Below, piece by piece: positions 1 through 10,009 of a DNA stretch of 64,000 nucleotides. Both the position numbers and the translations under genes were made by a program. This DNA comes from Nereocystis luetkeana (lineage: Eukaryota > Sar > Phaeophyceae > Laminariales > Laminariaceae), in NCBI GenBank assembly GCA_031213475.1, contig JARUPZ010000007.1, forward strand, positions 5,079,586 to 5,143,585, read 5' to 3'. How positions within the stretch are numbered: position 1 is the first letter of the stretch; every line of letters starts with the position of its first letter. Under the pieces are notes generated by a model. That model made no database searches. It was given only the letters and a program-made list of their open reading frames with translations, and had not been told where the DNA came from.

Positions 1-414
1 AAAATGACGAGGACGAACGCGTCAAACTTATCGGCTACCCTATATATTTTTTTTATTCTACCGGTATATATATATTTTTTTCGTACTTGCCCGGGTCGCC
101 CTTCCATCGCCGCCAATACGAGCTTCTGGCCATCCGAGACGACTGACGGCCGCTGTGGGTACCGCGGGGCCCCGAACCGGCTGCACGCCGCAATCCAACA
201 GAAATTAAATTGCGCAAGGTTCTCTTCGTAGCATGCGGAGCGAAACGCCAACCGCACCAAGTCCCAGGTCGTCGCGAACCCTCCGCGGGCGGCAGTGCCC
301 TGAACGGGTCTCCCGCGGGGCGCTCTGTGTACAGTCAAACAACCGAAAGGACCACGGCACCCAGTGGGCGTGCGGAAGTGTGTGAGCGCGCCGCCTTGTG
401 ATGCCCTCCGACCA

Positions 415-969
415 TCAGTAATCGATGCCGCCGTACGATGAACCAAAGGATGGCCAGGAACACGGGCGCAGGAGGACATGTTGAAAGGCGGAGACGTCAT
501 CCAGCGAGGTCATGAAACACCCTTGTGAGGTAACACTAGCCACCCATGCCACCGTATCCATCGAAAACGGGATCTTCTTGCACCGCTTGTTTAACGGCCT
601 CGCGTCGTAAATCAAACGGGGTTTTATCTTTTCTACCGCCAGCGCCATGGCCAAACGGGACCGCGGTGGCCCCCCGGGGTCCCGGACGTCCGCCCACTTC
701 GCGACACCCCCCCGATCGACGAGGGCCTGCATCTCGGCGTCTACAAACTGGCGAAGGCAGGCGGGATGCGTTTAATTTTTTCGAACCCCGCCCCAGGGAA
801 CCGGCCCACGCTATACGGGCGGTCGATCGACGGGCCTCTATATTCCTTGAGGAGGGGGTCGTGAAAGGCCCACCCCGTCGCGTAAGTACGACACCAACGT
901 GCACCGAAGCGGGCGGTCCTGCAGGATGATGTCCTGCCAGAAATCGACATGTCGGCGGACAAAGCCCGG
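415..969 (-). pseudogene. Degenerate reverse transcriptase fragment, DIRS-like
   Basis: Reading the minus strand, two frames carry one broken protein. The first (about 969 to 740) has FEPGFVRRHVDFW and, in a further frame, LLKEYRGPSIDRPYS and RIPPAFASL. The second (732 to 415) has PRLIYDARPLNKRCKK, PFSMDTVAWVASV, FMTSLDDVSAFQHVLLR and SYGGIDY, then a stop. The 'R-L-I-Y-D-x-R-P-L-N' and 'S-L-D-D-x-S-A-F-x-H' blocks are the N-terminal part of a reverse transcriptase. Their spacing resembles DIRS/Ngaro-type elements more than Ty3/gypsy, but this is from memory of family style. The catalytic YxDD block is not reached. Frameshifts and the stop mark it as dead. Downstream parts, such as a recombinase, would lie left of base 1. 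Confidence 0.6.
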
Positions 970-1257
970 CTCGAACTGATCCCCGCCGCCACCCGCGTCC
1001 CATACCGGTGCACCCCACGGCATACGTCGTCGCGGGCCCTGCATGGGATCACGGGCGACGTCCGCCACAGATGGCAACCGCCCGGGAACGGCCGGCAGCG
1101 CCCCCGAGCGCACCCACTCACGTTCGACGGCGCCCAGCGGCGGCGCGGGCAGAATGAGGGGCCGCACGTGAGGGGCCGCACGTGGGCGTGGCGCCTATCG
1201 AGGCGCTGGGGCAGCCCCCGCCTACGGCACCACGTGGCGATAAAAGGGGGGGGTGTA

Positions 1258-1277
1258 CGGATATATATATATATATA
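1258..1277. repeat. Short (TA)n tract
   Basis: Alternating TA dinucleotides inside the AT-rich spacer between the RT fragment and the gag-like remains. Simple sequence; no function implied. Confidence 0.8.
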
Positions 1278-1522
1278 AAAACCCGTCTTGTACACTTACA
1301 GGAATGTTGCCGATAAGGACGCTGCGATCTGTTGGGTCCCGAAAACGAATCGACGTGCGCACGTCGGTGACCGATCTCCCACTTCCTCTCGTATAGCGTT
1401 ACGAGGCGCGCGCGAAGTTTTTTCGTGTACCCCTCGGTGGCGTAAATCGGTTCCACGCAGCGGCGTTTTTTTTTTTGAAAGTGTATATATATACGGTATA
1501 CCTGGTATATCTGTAAGTATTC

Positions 1523-1622
1523 GTGCCAAACGACGAAGCGATGCTGTGCATCCGAGTTTTTTTCTTTTTTCGAAAATATATGTATATACGTGCTAAACGG
1601 CGAAGCGATGCTGTGCATCCAG
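1523..1622. repeat. Two direct copies of a ~67 bp unit
   Basis: The string CGTGC[C/T]AAACG[A/G]CGAAGCG followed by ATGCTGTGCATCC occurs at about 1523-1554 and again at about 1590-1621, separated by a T-rich stretch. It is a small local duplication in the spacer of the dead retroelement. Confidence 0.7.
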
Positions 1623-1794
1623 GCCGGTTGTCAAGAAAACATGACAATTGCACAGACACTGGCAACGCAACTCCTGGCGAAACTACCAGTATGTTATTAC
1701 AGTAAGCATGAAATTTGTGGATAACGAGTTGCGTTGGTGTCTGAGCACGTTTTGGTCTGTCACCCAATCCTACGACGCTGACAGGGCAGCCCGG

Positions 1795-2420
1795 GTACCG
1801 CGACCACACTAACCATGTGTCATACAGTTAGAGAAGATGATCGTGAATCCCTATTGACGTGAGACTAATGCCCTTACCGGCCCCTTGCCTCAACCTACCG
1901 GAGCTCCACGGCAGCGCGGTGACAGCGTGAAGATAAATAAAGCAATACAATGAAATATAAGTATCACATGATCGGGAATCGATGTTGACCTGGGTCGGTT
2001 GTGCTGGAACAACCCTGGCTTTTGCTCGACATAACGGAACCCCCGCGGCCGCGTGGTGACTGCGTGAAACATTTCTTTTTGACAATGACGGAGCGGCCCG
2101 GGGATCGCGACCACGCTACCCATGTGCCATACAGTTAGGCAAGCTGATCGTGAATCCTTATTGACGCGAGGCGAGTGAAACCCTCCCCGCTAAGTCCTGG
2201 GTCAACTCGGCCCCTTGTCTTAACCTAACGGAGCACCGCGGCATCGCGGTGACTGCGTGGACGCACGACGTAAATATGCACCCGCACTCGAACATGAACG
2301 TGCAGCAATGTTGACCTGAGAAGGTTGTCCTGGCTCAAACCTAGCCTTGTCTCGACCTCACTGAGCCCCCACGGCCGTGCTGTGACTGAGTTAAACCAAC
2401 TATTGTACGGAAACGAACCA
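1795..2420. repeat. Diverged tandem repeat, unit about 300 bp
   Basis: Two imperfect copies are visible. A first block near 1797-1925 (ACCGCGACCACACTAACC, CATACAGTTAG, GATCGTGAATCC, TATTGACG) recurs near 2103-2260. A second block near 1980-2068 (GATGTTGACCTGGGTCGGTT, CTCGAC, CGGCCG, GTGACTG) recurs near 2309-2400. Order is conserved, so it is a two-unit tandem. It may be the untranslated or LTR-proximal part of the flanking retroelement. No coding potential was seen. Confidence 0.6.
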
Positions 2421-2588
2421 AATGAAATCCAACATGATGACCGTGAGGCCTTGTCGACGAACGTCGGGTAACGAGCACACCCCGAGCTGAAAACTAAAGT
2501 CAACACCAACCGAAAGCCACCATCCGAATCGCGCAAGAAAAACCCAACCCCCCGATCCTTGTCTCGTATCGCGGAGATGAGCCCATCA

Positions 2589-3290
2589 GTACGGGCATGC
2601 CGCCGCACGGTGTCCCACGCGCTTGCAACGGGAGCAGGCAGAGAACGCACAGTTCCGGAGATCGTGGTTGTGGTTCCTCCCGGCCGCCGTACACCTGTCA
2701 CAAGTAGGATTTCCCGGAACCGGCCGAAAGTGCTGCTGTTCCTCTTGCAATATTCCATTGAAGCTGGAGATCGCCGATAGCACGCGGTTCGACGGCGGTG
2801 GCAGCGGGAGGCTGCCACCCTCTCCACTACCCCCGCCGCCGCCGCCGCCCCCTTTGCGGAATCCCTTCCCACTATTGCATCCCCCCCCCCGTCCCCGGTG
2901 GAAACAAGAGCATGGCCGGCTGCGTAGCGGGGGCGGCCGAACGCCATCCCCCCGCCAGCAGCTGAGCAAAACCGGCGGGCGGCGCCCACTGCCAAGAGCC
3001 CCCAGAGGACGCTGCGTGGCCGCAAAACACGGGCCGACATGGAACCTCGCCCCCGGATGCCGCCCGGAGAGGGCGCCGTCCCAACCTTGGTCCCCGGGCG
3101 CTGGGCCTTCTGGATGGCGTGCCCCAAATCGTTGGCCAGATCGGCCGCCCTGCGCACGGCGTGATCGAAAAAGGAGCCAATTATGGATCCCGTCAGAATT
3201 GCGCGTTTTTTTTGCCATGTCGACGATGCACTGCTGGAACTGTCGCCGAACAACAACAAAAGCCGAGCGGGGAGATATATAGGTAAAAAG
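2589..3290 (-). pseudogene. Degenerate gag-like ORF with CCHC zinc knuckles
   Basis: On the minus strand, the frame ending at 2586 finishes with CSRCKRVGHRAAAC, a canonical C-x2-C-x4-H-x4-C knuckle (about 2595-2636). It is preceded by CDRCTAAGRNHNHDLRNC, a looser Cys/His cluster. Upstream, in another frame (about 3270-3120), is IGSFFDHAVRRAADLANDLG, which looks like a helical gag segment. The middle is Gly/Arg/Pro-rich and frame-ambiguous. Knuckles at the C-terminal end, on the same strand as and upstream of the RT remnant, fit the nucleocapsid end of a retrotransposon gag. No single frame is open throughout, so it is treated as broken. Confidence 0.5.
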
Positions 3291-3351
3291 GTGGGCCCCG
3301 ACGTACCAGATCCAGTATCGTACGGCAACATCGCATAAACAACGGCGTGGG

Positions 3352-6300
3352 CGCCAAGATAGTCGAGAAACGAGCGAGTACCCCGGTACCATACACCTCA
3401 GCATCAGAACATTAGGGGGAAAGCGAGCGGGCACCCCGGTACCCAAGATAGTCGAGAAACGAGCGGGGACCCGGGTACCAGAAACCTCAGCATCAGCAAA
3501 TTAGGGGAGAAGCGAGCGGGCACCCCGGCACCAGAAACCTCAGCATCAGACCCTCACGTACCCACGGCGTGCGTACGAGATCTCCTGAAGCACCTCTCCT
3601 AACATTTTTGCGAAATTTAGACGAGAAACGAGCGGGTACCCCGGTAACAGATACCTCAGCCTCAGATGCTCACATACCCCCGGCGTGTGTACGATCGCAT
3701 GAAGTGCGCTCAATACGCTTCGAGCGGCCCCCACGTACCCACGGCGTGTGTACGAGATCTCATAAAGTACTTCTCCATACAAATTCTAGTGAAGATTAGA
3801 CGAGAAACGAGCGGGTACCCCGGTACCGGGCACCTCAGCCTCAGACGCTCACGTACCCACGGCGTGTGTACGAGATCTCATGAAGTTCTTCTCCATAAAA
3901 TTCTAGTGAAGATTGGATGAGAAACGAACGGGTCCCCCGGAACCCGATACCTCAGCCTCAGACCCTCACATACCCACGGCGTGCGTACAAGATCTCACGA
4001 AGTACTTCTCATAACATTGTAGCGAATTTTCTGACGAGAAACGAGCGGGTACCCCGGTACCGGGCACCTCAGCCTCAGACGCTCACGTACCCACGGCGTG
4101 TGTACTATATCTCACGAAGTGTTTATCAATACGCCCCTAGCGATACTCATGTACCCACGGCGTGTGTACGAGAACTCATGAAGTACTTCTCCTTAAAATT
4201 ATAGTAAAGATCAGGCGAGAAACGAGCGGGCCCCCCGGGACCAGAATACCCCAGAAATTAGACGTACAGATACCTCAGCGTCAGATACTCACGTACACAC
4301 GGCTCAAGCATCCGACCCTCACGTACCCAGGGCGTGCGTACGAGAGCTCACGAAGTACTTCTCATAACAATTTAGCGAAACATTGGACGAGAAACGAGCG
4401 GGTACCCCGGTACCGGGAACCTCCATTCGGACGCTCACGTACCCACGGCGTGTGTACGATATCTCATTAAGTGTTACTCAATACGCCTCTAGCGACACTC
4501 ACGTACCCACGGCGTGTGTACGAGAGCTCATGAAGTATATCTCCATAAAATTCTAGTGAAGATCAGGGGAGCAGCGCGCGGGCACTCCGGTACCAGAAAC
4601 CTCAGCATCAGATCCTCACGTACCCACGGCGTGCGACGAGATCTCCTGAGGCACCTGTCCTATAAATTTTATTTATTTATTTTCTAGCGAATTTACCTCA
4701 GCATCAGACCCTCACGCACCCACGGCGTGCGTACGAGATCTCATGAAGTACTTCTCGTAACATTTTAGCAATTGTTTAGACGAGAAACGAGCGTATACCC
4801 CGGTACCGGGCACTTCAGCCTCAGACGCTCACATACCCACGGCGTGCGTACGATATATCATGCGTACGAGATCTCTTGAAGTGCTTCTCACAACATTGTA
4901 GCGAAATGTTAGACGAGAAACGAGCGGGTACCCCAGTACCGGGTACTTCAGCCTCAGATGCTCGCGTACCCACGGCGTGCGTACAATATCTCGTGAAGTG
5001 TTTCTCAATACGCCTATAGCGACACTCACGTACCCACGGCGTGTGTACGCGATCTCACGAAGTACTTCTCAATAGCATTTTAGCGAAAATTTAGACGAGA
5101 AAACGAGCGGGTACCCCGGTACCGGGCACTTCAGCCTCAGACGCTCACGTACCCACGGCGTGCGTACGAAATCTCATGAAGTACTTCTCATAGCATTTTA
5201 GCGAAATTTTAGACGAGAAGCGAACGGGTACCCCAGTGCTGGGCACTTCAGCCTCAGACGCTCACGTATCCACGGCGTGCGTGCGATATCCCATGCGTAC
5301 GAGATTCATGAAGTACTTCTCATAACATTGTAGCGAATTTTGACAATTTTGACAAGAAACGAGCGGGCACCCCGGTACCGGGCACTTCGGCCTCAGACGC
5401 TCACTCACGTACCCACGGCGTGCGACAATATCTCATGCGTACGAGATTTCATGAAGTACTTTTGATAACATTTTAGCGAAGTTTTAGACGAGAAACGAGC
5501 GGGTACCGCGGTACCGGGCACTTCAGCTTCAGATGCTCACGTACCCACGGCGTGCGTACGATATCTCATGCGTACGAGATTCATGAAGTACTTCTCATAA
5601 CACTTTAGCGAATTTTGACGAAAAACGAGCGGGTACCCCGGTACCGGGCACTTCAGCCTCAGACGCTCACGTATCCACGGCGTGCGTACGATATCTCATG
5701 AAGTGTCTCTCAACACGCCTCTAGCGAAACTCACGTACCCACTGTGTACGAAATCTCATGAAGTACTTCTCCATAAAATTCTAGGGAAGATCAGAAGAAA
5801 AATGTAGACGAGAAACGACCGATACCTCAGCGTCAGATACTCGCGTACACATGGCTCAAACATCCGACCCTCACGTACCCACGTCGTGCGTATGGGAGCT
5901 CATGAAGTACTTGTCCATAAATATTAGCGAGAAATCAGGCGAGAAACGAGCGGGTATCCGGCACCCGATACCTCAGCATCCGACACTCGCGAAATCTCAT
6001 GAAGTGTTTCTCAAAACATTTTAGCGAAATTTTAGACGAGAAACGAGCGGGTACCCCGGTACCGGGCACTTCGGCCTCAGACGCTCACGTACCCACGGCG
6101 TGCGTACAATATCTCATGAAGTGTTTCTCAATACGCCTCTAGCGACACTCACGTACCCACGGCGTGTGTACGAGAGCTCATGAAGTACTTCTCCATAAAA
6201 TTCTACCAGGTAGTGAATATCAGAAGAGGAATTAGCGAAATCTAGACGAGAAACGAGTGGGTACCGAGTACCAGGCACCTCAGCATCAGACACTTCCGTA

Positions 6301-6650
6301 CCCACGGCGGGCGTGCGAAATCTCCCAACTCTCCATAATATTCTATTAATAGCGGAAATAAGACGTGCAGAAACCTCAGCGTCAGATACTCACGCACACA
6401 CGGCTCAAGCATCCGACCCTCACGTACACACGGCGTGCGTACGAGAGCTCATGTAGCACTTGTCCGTAATAGCGAGAAATCAGACGAGATACGAGGGGGT
6501 ATCCGGTACCAAATACCTCAGCATCCGACACTCACGAGACACTCTGTACCCACGGCGTGTGCACGATATCTCATGACGTACTTCTCCATAAATTCTGGCG
6601 GCACTAACGTACCCACTGCGTGCGTAGGAGATCTCATGAAGTACTTCTCC
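3352..6650. repeat. Degenerate satellite array, unit roughly 120-180 bp
   Basis: About twenty imperfect copies of one unit run head to tail. Recurrent blocks in order are: GACGAGAAACGAGCGGGTAC, CCCGGTACCGGGCAC, CTCAGCCTCAGACGCTCACG, TACCCACGGCGTGTGTACG, AGATCTCATGAAGTACTTCT, CATAAAATTCTAGTGAAGAT. The unit contains its own short palindromes: GGTACCCCGGTACC-type, and CGTAC...GTACG around CCACGGCGTGC. Unit length varies because blocks are dropped or doubled, for example two consecutive CGTACGA[T/G]AT blocks near 4840-4870. Short open frames across it are by-products. The array directly abuts the gag remnant on the left and a microsatellite on the right. Confidence 0.85.
6204..6212. repeat. TACCAGGTA palindrome inserted in a satellite unit
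   Basis: Neighbouring satellite units read ATTCTAGTGAAGATCAG. This one reads ATTCTACCAGGTAGTGAATA, so a single TA has become TACCAGGTA. This is the clearest case of the 9-bp element as an insertion with TA duplication. Confidence 0.75.
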
Positions 6651-6666
6651 AATTATTCACCAGGTA

Positions 6667-6695
6667 TTATTTATTATCATTATTAGTATTATTAA

Positions 6696-6739
<44 letters not shown>

Positions 6740-6812
6740 GTATTATTTTTATTATTATTATTATTATTATTAGTAGTAGTAGTAGTAGTAGTATTATTAT
6801 TATAATCTATTA
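6667..6812. repeat. ATT/TTA trinucleotide microsatellite
   Basis: Nearly pure ATT repeat interrupted by TAG triplets (AGTAGTAGTAGTAGTAGTAGT at about 6770-6791). Leucine- and valine-only open frames over it are artefacts of the triplet repeat. Confidence 0.9.
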
Positions 6813-6829
6813 TTAATTATTATTATTGT

Positions 6830-7600
6830 TATCATTATGTTTGTTGTATGTCCTTCGAATTGTTATGTTATTATTATTCTCTGCGACGTTCGGGGGGGGG
6901 TCCACTGGCGTGGTACGAGAGCCGCGACACCGGCCGCTGACTCTCGTTGCCTATCGTACTGCCAGTACCCGGGAGTTCCCCCCCCCAGCCGACTGGTCGG
7001 GGCTCTAACAAACGCAGTCTCGGACGGCCGAGACCCCCAATGGTAGAAAACCATTGACATACCCCAATTCCGAGGTCGCGTCGATACTACGGTGTTCGGC
7101 CCCAAACAGTACCCTGGCCTGGCTGCCTGTGCCCTATCTTTCCCGTCTCTACCAGTTTACGAGATGCCATACCCGCGTCCTCTGGGTTATTGCGGGTGTA
7201 CGTCTTGGAAAACTCTGAAAACTTCCATCTACCTTCTCTCTGGATCGCCCTCTGCGGCACTTCCCCCCCCAGCCGCCGGCGTAGTGGTTGCGGCGATACC
7301 ACAACGGTAGGCCTAGCCTCTAGGCCTATCAATCGGCAGCGAGCAGTGCCGTGCTCTCCTCGTGCACCTATCACGAGAAGCTAGAAGGGGGCACGAAACG
7401 AATGTGACCGTCCTTCTCTTCTCTCTGTGCCTCTGAACAAATTAAGCCATTTAGTTTCCGTCGGTAGAGACCATGACTATAAATAATTAATTCCGTCGGT
7501 TGTGAACAAAACAGGCATCTCACGTGAACTTTGAGATACTACGCATTTATATTGTTTTTTCCTCGATAGCTCAGCCACAGACAGTCGAGTACACGTCGGT
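6830..7600. other. Non-coding stretch, nothing recognised
   Basis: Contains C/G homopolymer runs near 6892-6900, 6979-6987 and 7264-7270. Open frames are short, with no splice-bounded exon, RNA gene or repeat that I can support. Confidence 0.5.
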
Positions 7601-8180
7601 GTGTGGAAACTAGCAGAGGACGAGCGGGCCAGATCCGAGTACCTCGTATCCTCCAAAGAGCAGTACAGACACATGAGCAGTGACGCAAACGAAACAGATT
7701 CGAGTACCTCGTAACCTCCAAACAGCAGTACGGACAAATGAGCAGTGACGCATACGAAACACGAGACATGGAGAGCCCGCCGCCGGCCAGATTCAAGAGC
7801 CTCGTATACCACAAGTGCCTCGTACACAGCAAACAGCAGCACCGGCGGGTAATATTTTTGAGAGGACGAGCGGGTCAGATTCGAGTCCCTCGTGTCCTCT
7901 AAGCAGCCGCACGGACAAATCACCCAATGACGCATATGAAAACACGTGAGAAGGAGAGCACCCCGCGGGCCAGATACATCTATCTCGTATACACCAAACA
8001 GCAGCACGTACGAGGAAGCGGTCGCAACGGACAAGGCCACAGCTGTGCACACGTCCCCGGCTATGGGGGTTATATATCCCCAAGCGGGCTAGCGACAGCA
8101 CCGATGGAGAAAGTCCCTCTGTGCCTCGTATACTCAGAACAGCAGCACGCACGAGGATGCAGCCGCCACGGACAAAGCCA
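7600..8180. repeat. Diverged tandem repeat, unit about 80-130 bp
   Basis: Repeated blocks: CGAGCGGGCCAGATCCGAGT, ACCTCGTATCCTCCAAA, GAGCAGTAC, GGACAAATGAGCAGTGACGC, ATACGAAAC. Copies begin near 7620, 7695, 7787, 7863 and 7965, with weaker remnants (CTCGTATAC, CAGAACAGCAGCACGCACGA) to about 8160. It is unrelated in sequence to the 3.35-6.65 kb satellite. Minus-strand open frames rich in LLF, YEALES and CVCT echo the repeat. Confidence 0.65.
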
Positions 8181-8359
8181 CTCCTCGACTCAGAGCGAGA
8201 GAGTTCTCGTATGAAATCAAAGTCAGCGCGTTTAAATCAATACGTACAGCAGTCGTAGTACAAGAATAATGTTCGTATAAAAAGGAACATAGAAAAGCAG
8301 ATGAAGTGTAAACACACAATGATCATACCGCAGAGCAGTACTCGTACAACCGTGCGTAC

Positions 8360-8708
8360 CTCGGGGGAGTGTGTCTCGGTGATCAGCCCGAGCTGGTCCT
8401 TCTCGGCCTGGGTCTGGTCGTCAGGCTGCCTCGACTCCGCCGCGTCCAAGACATCCGCCCCACCAGCGCTCGCTCCTGCCGGGCCAAGCCCAGGGCGCAC
8501 AAGACTTGAAAACCAGGACCATACCCGCCCCCAAGGCACCCGGGATTAAGCAAGGGAGGTCTTCCAGCAGGGTCGCCGAGTCCACCAACGTAGCAGACGC
8601 CCGATCGGGGTTTGGGTTGGGCAAACGCATCGCGGGCGCCGCCGGGACCGGAGCCGTCGCGTCCTCTGGAGGCGGTGGGGTCGATGTCGACCGCGTGGTT
8701 CGAGGCAT
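8360..8708 (-). CDS. Possible first exon of a minus-strand gene, unassigned
   Basis: Minus-strand ATG at 8708 opens MPRTTRSTSTPPPPEDATAP, a Pro/Thr-rich start of the kind seen in gag or low-complexity N termini. That frame stops at 8421. The overlapping frame from 8539 carries AGGADVLDAAESRQPDDQTQ and ends THSPE at 8360 before a donor-like GTACGC. A frameshift, or a small intron, would be needed to join them. The peptide matches no family I know. It could be a retroelement remnant; GC-rich composition contrasts with the AT-rich flanks. Confidence 0.25.
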
Positions 8709-8709
8709 C

Positions 8710-9730
8710 TCGTTCTACTTCTCAATCAATATTTCGTGCCCGCCTCTGCTCACGAGGTTTTGGGAACGAAAATGACGAGTGATCGTAGGCGACCCCTCCA
8801 CAATACAATTTCATACCTGGTACTATTTCTGATGGTACACCGAGTTCCATGATTTGTACCAAATCATTTCCTCAGTTGCCATCGCCAATTTTACAAGCCC
8901 CAGTGAGGAGGCGGGCATTCTAGAATTAAGTACTCGTAAAACAAAACTTACAAAAAATGTTTTTTTGAATTTACTGACTCAACAATCCCAACCCGCTACG
9001 TACGTTTTCAATTCCGACATGATGGCGAGTGTGGCTCCCTTTTTTTTTCGTACCCCAGGATAATACGCTTGAAGTATTCCTACATTGACTACACTGACTA
9101 CACGCACGTTTTGAGGCGCAAATTACTTGGATAGAGTGTGAGACATATTCCTCCAGTACAGGTACGTCGCTAAAGAACTACTGAGAATGAAGCGATATTA
9201 AACGCTTATGGCTTGAAGAAGGACGTGCGTGCGCAGATTAAGTGTAGCGATTTGATGACGCCGGGTGGGGTGTCTATGCTGCTGTAGTGTTGGGAAGCAA
9301 CACAAATAAGTGTGCTTGTTGTTGATTACTTCGGTTGATTTTCTGTAAAGCAAAATCAAACCGGGGGTGGAGCGTCTACGCTACGGCAGCACGAGAAGTG
9401 TTGGGAGGTAACACAAATCAACATGCTCCATGTTGCCTGTTTGGATCGCTTTTTGGTATTCAAAATCTAAGCGAGTACGTAGGCCTTGTAGATCTGGTTG
9501 CTTTTATTTTAGCTGGTATATTTTAGTAGCATACTATTAATAAACGTCATACAAATAAAGTACATCGATTTCAGTATGCCCATTGTAAACTCTACTCGAA
9601 CGAAAAATGCATGTGTTTCAATGTGCAAATATATAGTATGGGTGAAATAGGACCATACTAAAATGCCGTGTAACTTGTCATGGCTGTTAGTAATCTCGAC
9701 TAACGCCATACATTACACTTACTATCTGTG
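8710..9730. other. AT-rich flank upstream of gene 1, no gene seen
   Basis: AT-rich sequence with short frames only. A partial internal duplication is visible: TGAAGAAGGACG... GGGGTGTCTATGCTGCTGTA near 9270 resembles GGGGTGGAGCGTCTACGCTA near 9364, each followed by AGTGTTGGGA and AACACAAAT. It contains one TACCTGGTA (8814-8822). It would include the promoter of gene 1 if that gene starts at 9791, but no promoter motif is convincing. Confidence 0.5.
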
Positions 9731-9790
9731 GACATGCCGTTTGGCCCCATTGACCCGCCGTCTTTGGACCTGCCCGGCTAGGGTCCTCGC

Positions 9791-10009
9791 ATGCCGTCTG
9801 TTGGCGTTGATATCTCCGGCGATCTACCGTCCGGTGCTATGGAGCTGACCAGGCCGGACGTGCCTGTTGAAGGCACGATCGTTTCTCTCGGGGCGGGACT
9901 GGCTGCGGGCGTGACTGGGGCGGGACTGGCTGCGGGCGTGACTGCGGCTGTCGGTGCTGACGCGGTCGGTCTTGGCTTGTCGGGAAGGAATGACGAGCCG
10001 GAAGGGGAG
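9791..10009 (+). CDS. Exon A0, leftmost and degraded A-type exon
   Basis: From ATG 9791: MPSVGVDISGDLPSGAMELT, then the hydrophobic block and SGRNDEPEGE, with donor GTACGTCC at 10010. The family resemblance continues upstream (VDMPFGPIDPPSLDLPG at about 9732-9781), but a TAG at 9779-9781 interrupts the frame and no acceptor equivalent to the CCCAG of later copies is seen. So either translation starts at 9791 or this is a decayed edge copy. It contains an internal 30-bp direct duplication (GLAAGVTGA twice) absent from all other A exons. Confidence 0.5.

Noticed and set aside
6620..6805. Leu/Val-only open frame
   Set aside because: Translation of an ATT/TAG microsatellite.
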